In this document: in pieces, positions 33,640 to 43,323 of the stretch
Layout: the number at the start of each line of letters is the position of its first letter
Position numbering within the stretch: position 1 is the first letter of the stretch
Origin: CAYRNY01 sp964425755
GTDB taxonomy: Bacteria; Chloroflexota; Anaerolineae; Aggregatilineales; Aggregatilineaceae
Direction: 5' to 3'
Assembly (NCBI GenBank): GCA_964425755.1
Contig: CAYRNY010000008.1
Location: 62,001-126,000, forward strand
Length of the DNA stretch: 64,000 bases
Made by a program: the position numbers and the translations under genes
The notes under the pieces: model-generated
Database searches by the model: none
What the model was told of the DNA's origin: nothing
The model's input: only the letters and a program-made list of their open reading frames with translations

Positions 33640-36132
33640 GTGAGACGGCGATCGCCCATTCTATTGGTTATCCTGGTGTTGTTACCGCTGCTGGTCGGAT
33701 TCGCCCAGCCGCGCCAACAGGCCGCGCTGACGCTGGATGTGAGTGCAGGGTATAGCGGTTTCTATCGCAGAGGACAATGGACCCCTGTACGGCTGAATGT
33801 CAGCAATGCGGGCGCGGGTCTTGATGGTTACGCGCGCGTGCGCCTGGGCGAGCTTGGCGGACTGGAAGAGACGACTTATCGCACGCCGTTGAGCCTGCCG
33901 CGCGGGGCGCGTAAGCAGGTGTTCTTGTATATCTCGCTTGAGAACTTCGTGCAGCATATCCAGGTCGAGATCGTGAACGACAGCGGGCACATCGTTGCCC
34001 AACATGATGTGTCGCTGCGTATGGCGGGTGCCGGCGACGCGTTATATGCCGTGGTCACGGCATCTGCCTACGGGGCCGTTGATCTCGCGGCGCGGGACGT
34101 GGGAAACGGCGTAGCGCGGCAGGTGAACTGGCGTGTTGAGGATATGCCGGCGCTGAGCGATGCGTTGATGGGGTTGGATCTCATCATGTTTCATGACGTG
34201 GATACCGGCGCGTTGCGACCGGAGCAGGCGCGGGCCCTGACGGAGTGGGTGTTGGGTGGCGGTCATCTGATCGTAGCGGGGGGTGAGACATGGCAGCGCA
34301 CGACTGCTCGTCTGGTCGATCTCCTGCCGGTGACGCTGCGCGGGACTGTGCCGCTCGAGTCGGCGGCACCCTTCGGGGCGTATTTGCGCCGAACGGAGGA
34401 TGATCTCAATGTGGAGATGACCGCGACAGATTCCATTGCCGCGCCAACAGCACGTGTGCTGCTGGCCGATGGCGATTTGCCGTTGATCGTGCGTGGGCGT
34501 TACGGTTCGGGCTGGGTGGATTTTCTCGCGGTGGATCCGAATGCTGAACCGTTGCGTTCGTGGCCCGGTAAAGCGGACCTGTGGTATACGCTGATCGCGT
34601 CGACCGGCCAGCAGCCGAGCTGGACAGACGGGTTCAGTGACTGGCAGACGGCGCGAGATGCTACCTTGACGACGTCGAGCACGGTCTTGCCAACGTTTTT
34701 CCAGTTGTGCGGTTTTCTCCTGGCGTACATTGTACTGGTGGGCCCCGTTAATTACCTGCTTTTGAAGCGGTTGGATCGCCGTGAATGGGCCTGGGTGACG
34801 ATTCCGGTGTTGATTACGGTCTTTAGCGTACTGGCGTATGAGGTTGGGTTTAATCTGCGCGGTAATGTGCCGGTTGTCAACCGTATGTCGGTGATCCGTG
34901 CGTGGCCTGGGCAGGAACAGGCACAGGTGCTTACGCTGGTTGGGGTTCAATCGCCGCGCCGATTGTACTACGATATCGAAGCGGCGCAGGGGTATGCGCT
35001 GCGCACGCTGCCGGAAGGGGGGATCGGTGTCAACGTCCCGGTTATGATTACCGAGGGCACCCGCTATGTAGCGCAGGATATCTTGGTCGACGGGGGCACC
35101 GTGGCGAGCCTGGTGGCGAGCGGGTATGACACGGCTCCGCAACTCGATGCTTTTGCCGAATGGCGGTTGGGTACGGACCAGCCGCCGCGTATCACGGGTA
35201 CGATCACCAACACAACCGGCGTGACGCTCGAAGATGCTGTCGTGGTGGTAAAAGGCGAGGCAAGCAAACTAGGCACGCTCAGCCCCGGCCAGACCGCGCA
35301 GTTCGATATCGTGATCGGTCCGCAGAGTCCGGGGCCGCTGACACTAGGCACGACCTATAATTGGGCGCGTCCTTATACGTATGGTCCCTTCCGGATCGGT
35401 AGTTCGTATGGTGGCTGTTTTTCACACGGCGGGGTGGCGCTGACGATCCCGGACGTGATGCAGGATGAGCAGTTCGTGTGCACCGTTTCACGCGTGTCGG
35501 GTCGCCAGCACGAAATTCGCCAGCGCTACCGGTTGTTGGGCGCGCTGGTGAAGGACCAGGAAGCAAGCGGTGGGCGCGGCAGCGGGGCTTATCTGTTCGC
35601 GTGGTCGCGGGAAGCTATGCCCTCGGTTGCGCTGGCTGGGCGCGATGCGGTTCGCGAAGACACCACGCTCTACGTATTTGACCTGCCGGTATCCACCGCC
35701 GATCCCGGGCAACGGGTTGAAGTTCCGCCGGGACTGACGACCTGGACGATCGCAGCGTTGGACGATCCGGCGACGATGCGTGACGTTCACCCAGAGGTGA
35801 CGTTCCAGATCGACGACAGCGCACAGGCTGTGTTCCAGTTCATGCCGCTTCCGGATATGCGCTTCGAGCGCGTGGACGAACTGGCAATACATTTTCAGGG
35901 ACAGGGTGATGTGATCGTCGCGCTGTGGAACTGGACTGCCCAGGCGTGGGAGCCGGTGTCTCTTGCTCCGGCATCGGATACGATGCTCGTGTCGCCAGCA
36001 TCGGCATATGTCGGGCCGGAAAATGCGGTCAATGTGCGCGTGACGGCCCCCACTACGCTCTCGTATAACCGCGTGCAGTATATTAAGGTAGGTTATCGCG
36101 GCTGGCTGAACGTCGCCGAGGCTGCGAAGTAG
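33640..36132 (+). CDS. Large membrane protein with GATase-like extracellular domain
   Basis: About 830 residues from GTG 33640, which gives a clean signal/anchor (RRRSPILLVILVLLPLLVGFA); an in-frame ATG at 33556 lacks a ribosome site. Extracellular beta-rich region, then a glutamine-amidotransferase-like fold (LDLIMFHDVDTGALRPEQARALTEWVLGGGHLIVAGGE) without catalytic Cys, three membrane helices around residues 350-420, and a long C-terminal extracellular part with two conserved Cys. Not assigned to a characterised family; similar multi-domain proteins accompany ABC-2/MoxR loci. First gene of the locus; 9 bases before the next. Confidence 0.65.
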   Translation: MRRRSPILLVILVLLPLLVGFAQPRQQAALTLDVSAGYSGFYRRGQWTPVRLNVSNAGAGLDGYARVRLGELGGLEETTYRTPLSLPRGARKQVFLYISLENFVQHIQVEIVNDSGHIVAQHDVSLRMAGAGDALYAVVTASAYGAVDLAARDVGNGVARQVNWRVEDMPALSDALMGLDLIMFHDVDTGALRPEQARALTEWVLGGGHLIVAGGETWQRTTARLVDLLPVTLRGTVPLESAAPFGAYLRRTEDDLNVEMTATDSIAAPTARVLLADGDLPLIVRGRYGSGWVDFLAVDPNAEPLRSWPGKADLWYTLIASTGQQPSWTDGFSDWQTARDATLTTSSTVLPTFFQLCGFLLAYIVLVGPVNYLLLKRLDRREWAWVTIPVLITVFSVLAYEVGFNLRGNVPVVNRMSVIRAWPGQEQAQVLTLVGVQSPRRLYYDIEAAQGYALRTLPEGGIGVNVPVMITEGTRYVAQDILVDGGTVASLVASGYDTAPQLDAFAEWRLGTDQPPRITGTITNTTGVTLEDAVVVVKGEASKLGTLSPGQTAQFDIVIGPQSPGPLTLGTTYNWARPYTYGPFRIGSSYGGCFSHGGVALTIPDVMQDEQFVCTVSRVSGRQHEIRQRYRLLGALVKDQEASGGRGSGAYLFAWSREAMPSVALAGRDAVREDTTLYVFDLPVSTADPGQRVEVPPGLTTWTIAALDDPATMRDVHPEVTFQIDDSAQAVFQFMPLPDMRFERVDELAIHFQGQGDVIVALWNWTAQAWEPVSLAPASDTMLVSPASAYVGPENAVNVRVTAPTTLSYNRVQYIKVGYRGWLNVAEAAK

Positions 36133-36141
36133 GACAGGCTG

Positions 36142-37098
36142 ATGGCATCAGAGCATATTATTGAAACACACGGATTAGTCAAACGGTTTGGCAAGTTAAC
36201 CGCCGTGGATGATCTCTCGCTGCGTGTTGCACGCGGGTCGATTTACGGGTTTGTCGGGCCGAATGGGGCCGGAAAAACTACTACGATGCGCATTTTGACC
36301 ACGCTGCTCACGCCGACGGCAGGAGAGGCGTATGTGGCGGGCTACTCCGTGACCGATTACCCGCGCGAGGTCCGCCGCGCCATCGGCTATATGCCGGATT
36401 TCTTCGGCGTGTACGATGATATGAAGGTGTGGGAATACCTCGACTTCTTCGCCGCGTGTTACGAGATCCCGGAGCGCGAACGCCCCAAGTTGATCGATGA
36501 CTTGCTGGCGTTGGTCGACCTGACTCATCGCCGTGACGATATGGTCGAAGAACTCAGCCGGGGCATGAAACAACGCCTCAGCCTGGCACGCACGCTGGCC
36601 CACGACCCGGAGGTATTGATCCTGGACGAACCCGCGTCGGGCCTTGATCCGCGCGCCCGGATCGAGATTCGCGAGCTGCTGGTCGAGATGGCACGCATGG
36701 GCAAGACGATCTTTTTCTCGTCGCACATCCTCGCGGATGTGGCGGAGATCTGCACGCATCTGGGCATTATCGAATCCGGGCGAATGGTCGTTCAGGGCAC
36801 GGTCGAAGAAATTCGCAGCCAGTTGAGTCTCACGCGCGAGATCAGGATCACGTTGTTGGATCGCGTGGACGAAGCAAAAGAGACATTGCGTCAGATCGAT
36901 GGCGTGGTCGAGGTGCGCGATTTGCCGGACGATCGCGGGCGCAAGCGAATTCGTGTTGATTTCAATGGGGATGATACGAGCATTAGCGCACTGTTACAGG
37001 CCTTGTCAACCCGGGGTATCCCGGTTGTCAATTTCTCGGAGCAGACACGCGATCTTGAAGCGGTCTTTATGCGCGCGACAAAAGGGGTCGTGTCCTGA
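36142..37098 (+). CDS. ABC-2 type transporter ATP-binding protein
   Basis: 318 residues: Walker A GPNGAGKTTTMRIL, signature LSRGMKQRLSLARTLAH, Walker B VLILDEPASGLDP, FSSHILADV, and a ~90-residue C-terminal domain typical of CcmA/GldA-like exporters. Pairs with the permease that follows 20 bases downstream. Confidence 0.93.
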   Translation: MASEHIIETHGLVKRFGKLTAVDDLSLRVARGSIYGFVGPNGAGKTTTMRILTTLLTPTAGEAYVAGYSVTDYPREVRRAIGYMPDFFGVYDDMKVWEYLDFFAACYEIPERERPKLIDDLLALVDLTHRRDDMVEELSRGMKQRLSLARTLAHDPEVLILDEPASGLDPRARIEIRELLVEMARMGKTIFFSSHILADVAEICTHLGIIESGRMVVQGTVEEIRSQLSLTREIRITLLDRVDEAKETLRQIDGVVEVRDLPDDRGRKRIRVDFNGDDTSISALLQALSTRGIPVVNFSEQTRDLEAVFMRATKGVVS

Positions 37099-37118
37099 GT
37101 TAGGGAAGGGCGGTACGG

Positions 37119-38060
37119 ATGCAGAGAGCTTCGTTCGCAGTGTGGACCTGGCCGTGGTGGCGCAAGCGCCTGCGCTGGCTGGTTGATAACCCGGTCGTGT
37201 TGAAGGAATTACGCGGGCGTATGCGCGGCGCGCGTGCATTCGTCGTGCTGACCGTCTATTTGCTGCTGCTGGGTGCGTTTTCATCGTTGATCTATCTGGC
37301 GGTATCCGAGTCGTCGCGGACGTTGAGCGGCCAGGTCAGCGTGGGCGAGATCGGGCGCACGCTCTTCGCGGGTGTGGTTGGGATCGAGATGCTGTTGGTT
37401 GCGTTCATCGCTCCGGCGTTTACATCCGGCGCGATCAGTAGCGAACGCGAGCAGCAGACGTTCGACCTGTTGCGTACGACGCTGCTGCCCACGCGGCTCT
37501 TTGTGTTCGGCAAGCTGTTATCCGGTATGCTGTACGTGTTGATCTTGTTGCTGGCAGCCGTGCCGTTGCAGAGCATCGCTTTTTTCTTTGGTGGCGTTGA
37601 GGAAACCGAGCTAATTTTGTCGTTTGTGATCCTGACTGCGACGGCGTTGCTGTTTGGCGCTATGGGGTTGTATTTCTCCGCCCGATCGGAGCGTACGCTC
37701 TCTGCAAATGTGCTGACCTATGCTGCGACGATGTTTGTGATGTTCGGCGTCCCGATCGTCTGGGGCGCGGTCATGTTGATCGTGGGTTTCTCGTTTGACC
37801 GTGTGGAGGCGTCCACGGTCCAGTTAGCCTTGCTGTACATCTCCGGTTTGATCTTGAGCACCAACCCGGCGATTACGGCGGGATTGACACAATATTTTTT
37901 GATTAACAGACGAACGGTCGGCTTGTTTTCGTATACACTAGCAAATGGGGATACCGTGACGTTGGTGTCGCCCTGGATACCGTTCACGGTTATTTACGTC
38001 GTGTTGAGTGTGGTGTTCTTCGTGCTGGCGGTGCGCCGCGTGAGCATGCTCGATCGTTGA
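37119..38060 (+). CDS. ABC-2 type transporter permease
   Basis: 313 residues with about six membrane helices. NPVVLKELRGRMRGARAFVVL at the N-terminus and SGAISSEREQQTFDLLRTTLLPTRLFVFGKLLSG after TM2 are typical of GldF/NosY-like ABC-2 permeases. Substrate unknown. Confidence 0.88.
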   Translation: MQRASFAVWTWPWWRKRLRWLVDNPVVLKELRGRMRGARAFVVLTVYLLLLGAFSSLIYLAVSESSRTLSGQVSVGEIGRTLFAGVVGIEMLLVAFIAPAFTSGAISSEREQQTFDLLRTTLLPTRLFVFGKLLSGMLYVLILLLAAVPLQSIAFFFGGVEETELILSFVILTATALLFGAMGLYFSARSERTLSANVLTYAATMFVMFGVPIVWGAVMLIVGFSFDRVEASTVQLALLYISGLILSTNPAITAGLTQYFLINRRTVGLFSYTLANGDTVTLVSPWIPFTVIYVVLSVVFFVLAVRRVSMLDR

Positions 38061-38132
38061 GCGGTGAGCGGTGAGTTGCAGCGTGTGCAACACCACAAGC
38101 TCATGCACAGGCTGGGCAAATAGAAAGATGTC

Positions 38133-39962
38133 GTGGTTATGAATGCCATTGCGCTCGACCAGACAGCAAATTTTCTCGCGCGGCAGGTGCGGCGTTGGGA
38201 CCAGCGCTTGCGCTTGCTCGCCAGTCTGATCTGGGGGCCGCGCGCCGTGATCGCGGGGCTGGCATGCGGTGTGACGCTCGCGCTCGTGGCGCGGTTGCGG
38301 GCCTGGTTGATGCCAGAACAGATAGCGTTATACACTGCTTTGGTGACGTCTGGGCTTGTCATGGCGGTGTTGGCTTTGATCTGGTTCTGGCCGCGTTCTG
38401 TGGTCATCAGCGCGCGGCGTTTCGATTACCGCTTTGGACTGCAGGAACGGGTCAGCACGGCGCTGGAACTGGTGAGCGGTTCGATCCCGCTGCCGGAGGA
38501 GTTGGGCGAGCGCCAGCTAAACGATGCGGTAAATGCGGCGGGCCGTGTCAATATGCGTGCCAACCTGCCGCTGCGCGTGCGTTGGGGCGAACTGGCGTTG
38601 CTGCTGGTGCTGGCGGGGATATTCGCGTATTTGCTGCTGGCCCCGAATCCCAAGGCTGACGAATTGCTCGCCCGGCGCAATCTGGAAACGGCGATCGATG
38701 CCCAAAGCGATGAGCTGCAAGATATGATCGCCGCCATCGAGAACGATCCGAACCTGTCCGAGGCCGAGCAAGAAGCGCTCACCGACCCGCTGCGCGAAGC
38801 GCTCGATACACTCCAGCAGCAAGGCGTTTCGCAGCAGGAGGCGGTCGCGGCGCTGGCGGAAGCGCAGCAGGCACTAGATGAGCTGGCGGACGGGGTGACG
38901 CCGGAGCAAGAAGCGGCGTATCAGGCAGCCGCAAATGAATTCGCGGGCTCCGAACTGACACAAGACCTCGCGGAGTCGATGAATGCGGCGGATTTTGAAC
39001 GCATGGCGCGTGATCTGGCCCAGCTAGCCGAAGACATCGCGCGGCAGAACCTCACGCAGGAAGAGCGCGACGCGCTCGCGCAGCGCCTTGAGGACGCAGC
39101 CGAAAAGATCGCGGAGCGCAACCCGGCCCTGGCTGAGAAGCTCCGCGAGGCGGCGGATGCGCTACGGCGCGGCGATATGAAAGCGGCGCAGGACGCACTG
39201 CGTGAAGCAGCGGAGATGCTCCGGGAACAACAGCAGCAGCTACAGCGTTCCGATCTCGCCCGGACCGCGCAGGACACCACCCAGCAGTTGCAGCAGGGTC
39301 AGCGCGAACTCGCCGCGATGGAACAGGCGAATCAGCTTCCAGACGCGGGACAGATGGCCGGACAGGGCGCGCAGCAGACCGGCGACGAAGGTCAGCAGAC
39401 CGCCACCGACGGTGAAGCAGGCGCAGGACAGGAATCCGGCGTGGGGATACCCGAAGGTGACGAGGCGGGAACCACCGGGACGGAGGGTGAGACTTCCGGC
39501 GCGACGGGTGCGCAATCCGCCGCGCAGCCGCAGCAAGCCGATGCCGGCCAAAGCGGGGAGAGTGAAGGGGGAGCAAACGCTCCTTCTGCCGGGCAGGGTG
39601 AAGGGGACGCGGGCGCGGATAATGTGACCGGGCAAGCCGGGGCGCTGGACGAAGGCGCACAATCTGCGGACAGTTCGGTCGATGGCGGCTTCGAAATGTA
39701 CGACCCGGAGAACGAAGCGTTCACGTTGGGGGGCGAGAGCGAGGCTGCGGTTGACGTGGGTGGTGAGAGTGATGTTCCTGGCGAAGGGGTGGTGCAGGAA
39801 GGCGAATTCGGTCCCAACCCGCAAGGCGAAGCGGCGATTACGTACTCCGGCGCGTTCCGCGATTATGAGAGCGTGGTGAGCGATGCGCTGGAGAGCGGGC
39901 GTATTCCGCTGGACCAGCGGGATGTGATCCGCGAGTATTTCTCGTCGCTGGCCGGGGAGTGA
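38133..39962 (+). CDS. Membrane-anchored coiled-coil protein with Gln/Gly-rich tail
   Basis: 609 residues (GTG 38133; ATG 38139 is an alternative). Three membrane helices within the first ~170 residues (LIWGPRAVIAGLACGVTLAL, TALVTSGLVMAVLALIWFW, LALLLVLAGIFAYLLL), a long Glu/Gln/Ala-rich coiled coil (about 185-430) and a low-complexity Gly/Gln/Glu tail, then a conserved-looking C-terminus (AITYSGAFRDYESVVSDALESGRIPLDQRDVIREYFSSL). This architecture resembles the DUF4175-like proteins seen beside BatA/MoxR genes. Function unknown. Confidence 0.65.
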   Translation: MVMNAIALDQTANFLARQVRRWDQRLRLLASLIWGPRAVIAGLACGVTLALVARLRAWLMPEQIALYTALVTSGLVMAVLALIWFWPRSVVISARRFDYRFGLQERVSTALELVSGSIPLPEELGERQLNDAVNAAGRVNMRANLPLRVRWGELALLLVLAGIFAYLLLAPNPKADELLARRNLETAIDAQSDELQDMIAAIENDPNLSEAEQEALTDPLREALDTLQQQGVSQQEAVAALAEAQQALDELADGVTPEQEAAYQAAANEFAGSELTQDLAESMNAADFERMARDLAQLAEDIARQNLTQEERDALAQRLEDAAEKIAERNPALAEKLREAADALRRGDMKAAQDALREAAEMLREQQQQLQRSDLARTAQDTTQQLQQGQRELAAMEQANQLPDAGQMAGQGAQQTGDEGQQTATDGEAGAGQESGVGIPEGDEAGTTGTEGETSGATGAQSAAQPQQADAGQSGESEGGANAPSAGQGEGDAGADNVTGQAGALDEGAQSADSSVDGGFEMYDPENEAFTLGGESEAAVDVGGESDVPGEGVVQEGEFGPNPQGEAAITYSGAFRDYESVVSDALESGRIPLDQRDVIREYFSSLAGE

Positions 39963-39998
39963 GCAACGCCATGGTTCCCAGACCGAGAGGGGGTCTTT

Positions 39999-40697
39999 GT
40001 GTATAACCGAGTGCATCGCGGGTTGCTGGTAAGCGTGTGTCTGCTGGCGTTAGTTTTGGCCGGGTGCATCCAGCCGATCGATGAAGTGGACCAGACAAAG
40101 ACCGCGCAGGCGACAATGGGGTTTGCGCCGGTTTCTCTTCCGACGCAGACACCTGCGACGCAGCCTGCGACTTCTCCGGCTGAAACAGGTATGGATGTGG
40201 CGACTGTTACCCCAGTGCCAGAGGTGCCGCAGCAGGTAGAGCAGTTCGTCCGGTTGCGCGGTGATATGCCCAACGACCTGGCGCTGTGGGGGGATCAGCT
40301 TCGCGGGCCTGATCGCCTGGTCGGGTTCTCGTATACCGGTGCGGCTGGCGTTCCGTGTGTCGGTTACTTGCTGCTCACATCGGCTGATGGTGGCTGGCGC
40401 GCGACGGATAGCGGGGCGTTGACCTGTGCCCAGGCCACACCGGTCGAGACGCTGGCGGCGAACACCTTCATATTGACCACCGACGGACAGCCGAACACGC
40501 TCGTCTTTGGCCGGTTGCAGGATCCGGCTGTCACGCAGGTGCAGGTTACGTTTGACGATGGCAGCAGCGAGAGTGGCCCGGTGGCTTCGGGCGGCTTTCT
40601 GGTCATCAAGCCCGGCGTTGCCAGCCCGACAGCGATCGCAGGGCTTGATGCCCAGGGCAATCCGGTGCTGCCGGACATCCCGTACTCGCCCGTCTAG
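39999..40697 (+). CDS. Small lipoprotein
   Basis: 232 residues. Signal peptide with lipobox LVLAGC (Cys near 24), then a Thr/Pro/Gln-rich linker (about 45-75) and a C-terminal beta-rich domain. GTG start with GAGAGGGGG upstream. Not recognised; part of the membrane locus. Confidence 0.7.
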   Translation: MYNRVHRGLLVSVCLLALVLAGCIQPIDEVDQTKTAQATMGFAPVSLPTQTPATQPATSPAETGMDVATVTPVPEVPQQVEQFVRLRGDMPNDLALWGDQLRGPDRLVGFSYTGAAGVPCVGYLLLTSADGGWRATDSGALTCAQATPVETLAANTFILTTDGQPNTLVFGRLQDPAVTQVQVTFDDGSSESGPVASGGFLVIKPGVASPTAIAGLDAQGNPVLPDIPYSPV

Positions 40698-40761
40698 TTA
40701 CCCGAATCGTGTCGATGATCGCCGAGACAGACACGCCTACTTCCAGTTGAGGATGAAATCC

Positions 40762-41772
40762 ATGAGTGACGCTACCGCTGCTAACTTGATCACGGCTGAC
40801 GAATTTCACCGGACCGCCAACGCGATCTTGTCCGAAGTGGGCAAGGTGATCGTGGGCCAGGACAAGGTTGTGCGCCAGGTGTTGATGTGTATTGTAGCCG
40901 GGGGACACGCATTGCTTGAAGGCGTGCCGGGCCTGGGCAAAACGATGCTGATCCGCACGCTGGCGGACGTGATGGAACTCAAGTTCTCACGCATCCAGTT
41001 CACGCCGGACCTGATGCCCGCCGATATCGTCGGCACAAACATCATGGAAGAAAGCGAAGATGGGCGGCGTTACTTCCGCTTTGAGGCGGGGCCGGTTTTC
41101 GCCAATCTCGTGCTAGCGGATGAGATCAACCGGGCCACACCTAAAACACAGTCTGCGCTGCTGGAAGCGATGCAGGAGAAGACGGTCACAGTTGCGAATG
41201 AACGCTACCGGCTCGAACCGCCGTTTTTTGTGCTGGCGACACAGAATCCGCTGGAAATGGAAGGCACGTATCCACTGCCAGAAGCCCAGCTCGACCGTTT
41301 TCTGTTCAAGATCGACGTGCTTTACCCTTCGGCAGACGAGCTGGTCGCGATCATGGAGCGCACGACCGGTGCTGAGGTCCCACATGCCGATATGGCGACC
41401 ACTGGCGAGCAGATCATCGCGATGGGCAATTTGGTGCGCAACGTGCCAATTGCGTCGCATGTCAGCCACTACATCGCGCAACTGGTGATCGCCACACATC
41501 CCGGCAGCGACGCGCCGCCCGGCAGCCTGGTGGAGCAATTCGTGCGGTATGGTTCCAGCCCGCGCGGGGCGCAGGCGATTGTGCTCGGCGCGAAGGTCAA
41601 CGCGCTGCTTGAAGGGCGTTACAACGTTGCGTTTGAGGATGTGCAAGCGGTTGCACACCCGGCGTTGCGGCACCGCATTCTGTTGAACTTCGAGGGGCAG
41701 GCAGAGGGGATACTGCCAGACGATGTGATCACAGACCTGATCGAACGCGTGCCGGTTCCGGCAGAAGGGTAG
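40762..41772 (+). CDS. MoxR-family AAA+ ATPase
   Basis: 336 residues: HALLEGVPGLGKTMLIRTLA (Walker A), FTPDLMPADIVGTNI, ANLVLADEINRATPKTQSALLEAMQE (Walker B with DEIN), FFVLATQNPLEMEGTYPLPEAQLDRF (sensor region) and a helical lid. MoxR proteins act as chaperones for vWA/MIDAS proteins, and this one is followed by DUF58 and vWA genes. ATG 40762 has GAGGA 8 bases upstream; the in-frame upstream extension is rejected. Confidence 0.95.
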   Translation: MSDATAANLITADEFHRTANAILSEVGKVIVGQDKVVRQVLMCIVAGGHALLEGVPGLGKTMLIRTLADVMELKFSRIQFTPDLMPADIVGTNIMEESEDGRRYFRFEAGPVFANLVLADEINRATPKTQSALLEAMQEKTVTVANERYRLEPPFFVLATQNPLEMEGTYPLPEAQLDRFLFKIDVLYPSADELVAIMERTTGAEVPHADMATTGEQIIAMGNLVRNVPIASHVSHYIAQLVIATHPGSDAPPGSLVEQFVRYGSSPRGAQAIVLGAKVNALLEGRYNVAFEDVQAVAHPALRHRILLNFEGQAEGILPDDVITDLIERVPVPAEG

Positions 41773-41778
41773 GCCGTC

Positions 41779-42390
41779 ATGACACTGGAAACGCTCGCGC
41801 TGCGCGTGCTTGCTGAACCGTCGCCAGATGCCCTGTGGCGTTTGCAGCCGCACCTGCTGGCATTGGGAACGCCGGAAGCTGAAGCGGCGCGCGCGATCGC
41901 CGGGATGTTTTACAGCTATCTCGCGAGCGTGCGCAGCAAGCTGTCTTCCAAGCAATACAGCACGCTGGCGGCAAAGCTCGCGGCGGGATCGGTGGGCACG
42001 TTTTCCGTCCAGGAATTGATCAACGCGCTGCGCACCGACCGCGCGAACGCGCTCAGGCATTTGCTGGTCGGCGGCATTGCGGAAACGCTCGAAGTGTTTT
42101 CCACGATCCAGCACATCAAGGCGTGGGAAGCTGAGTTCGCGTTCATGCACGAAGATGTCGTGTGGCAGCTTTACGAGCAATGGTGGCGTCTCTCCATCGA
42201 AACACAACCGGACCTGTCGCCTGACCAGCGGCACGGTTTGATCGATTCGCTGCTGGCCCCGGTGCGTGATTCGCGTGTGGACGGCGCGGTTCGTATGGCG
42301 ATGGTGATGCGATTGTTCCAGGTGTTGTTGTTGGTACGGGTCGTGCCACTGTTGAGCGATCGCCACCTCGCGACGCTGGTCACGGAGTAA
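41779..42390 (+). CDS. Uncharacterised helical protein
   Basis: 203 residues, predicted all-helical and soluble, no membrane segment and no motif I recognise (WQLYEQWWRLSIETQPDLSPDQRHGLIDSLLAPV is its most distinctive part). It starts 6 bases after moxR and ends 6 bases before the next ABC ATPase gene, so it belongs to this operon. Confidence 0.65.
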   Translation: MTLETLALRVLAEPSPDALWRLQPHLLALGTPEAEAARAIAGMFYSYLASVRSKLSSKQYSTLAAKLAAGSVGTFSVQELINALRTDRANALRHLLVGGIAETLEVFSTIQHIKAWEAEFAFMHEDVVWQLYEQWWRLSIETQPDLSPDQRHGLIDSLLAPVRDSRVDGAVRMAMVMRLFQVLLLVRVVPLLSDRHLATLVTE

Positions 42391-42396
42391 TGTGTC

Positions 42397-43323
42397 GTGG
42401 ATGATGGCGTCGCGATCCGTACAGAAGGATTGACCAAAATCTTTGGCCGCCGTAAGCGCAAACAGATCGTCGCGGTCAATAATGTAACGCTTGACGTTCA
42501 GGCGGGACAGGTCTACGGCTTTCTGGGACCGAATGGCGCGGGCAAAACGACCACGATCCGGATGCTGCTTGACTTGATCCTGCCCACGCAGGGCGACGCG
42601 TTCATCTACGGGCGGCATGTGCGCCGCGATCACTACGTTTTGCGGCGGGTTGGGGCGCTGGTTGAAGGCGCGTCGTTCTATCCGTTTCTCACCGCGCGCC
42701 GCAATCTCGAAGTGCTGGCGCGCACGGCTAATCAGTACGATCCCCGGCGGATTGACATGTTGCTGGAGCAGGTTGGGCTTTCGGCGCGCGCCGAACAGCG
42801 CGTCAAGGGTTATTCGACCGGCATGAAACAGCGTTTGGGGCTGGCAGCAGCGCTGCTGACCGATCCGGATTTGCTCATACTTGATGAGCCGACCAACGGC
42901 CTCGATCCGGGGGGTATGCACGAAATCCGCCAGTTTATTCGCAGCCTGGTAGACGATCAAGGCAAAACGGTGTTCCTGTCGAGTCATTTGTTGGGCGAAG
43001 TCGAGCAGGTATGTGACCGGGTAGCGATCATCCATTTGGGCGAGATTTTGCGTGAAGGCACGGTGACGCACCTGCTGGAGGGAAAAAGTTGCCTGCAGGT
43101 CGAGGCGGTGCCGCTGGATCGTGCCGCTGCGATCCTGGGCCAGCACTGGACGGTCACGGCAAATGAGCGTGCGCTGATCGTTGATGCACTGCGCGATGAT
43201 GTACCGCATGTTGTGCGTTTATTGGTTGCCAGCGATATCGAAGTGTATCACGTCGCCAGCCAGCGCCAGTCGCTCGAAGAGTACTTCCTCTCGGTGGTGC
43301 AGGAGCGTGCCGCACATGACTGA
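42397..43323 (+). CDS. ABC-2 type transporter ATP-binding protein (second exporter)
   Basis: 308 residues: GPNGAGKTTTIRMLL, YSTGMKQRLGLAAALL, LLILDEPTNGLDPGGMHEIR, FLSSHLLGEVEQVCDRV, and a short C-terminal domain ending SLEEYFLSVVQE, typical of bacitracin/lantibiotic-export-like ATPases. GTG start. Overlaps the permease gene by 8 bases. Confidence 0.93.
   Translation: MDDGVAIRTEGLTKIFGRRKRKQIVAVNNVTLDVQAGQVYGFLGPNGAGKTTTIRMLLDLILPTQGDAFIYGRHVRRDHYVLRRVGALVEGASFYPFLTARRNLEVLARTANQYDPRRIDMLLEQVGLSARAEQRVKGYSTGMKQRLGLAAALLTDPDLLILDEPTNGLDPGGMHEIRQFIRSLVDDQGKTVFLSSHLLGEVEQVCDRVAIIHLGEILREGTVTHLLEGKSCLQVEAVPLDRAAAILGQHWTVTANERALIVDALRDDVPHVVRLLVASDIEVYHVASQRQSLEEYFLSVVQERAAHD

Noticed and set aside
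41113..43209. A long open frame on the minus strand (698 codons).
   Set aside because: It lies wholly opposite moxR, the helical protein and the ABC ATPase, all with clear motifs on the plus strand; its translation is His/Arg/Gln-rich with no recognisable domain, as expected for the reverse of GC-rich genes.
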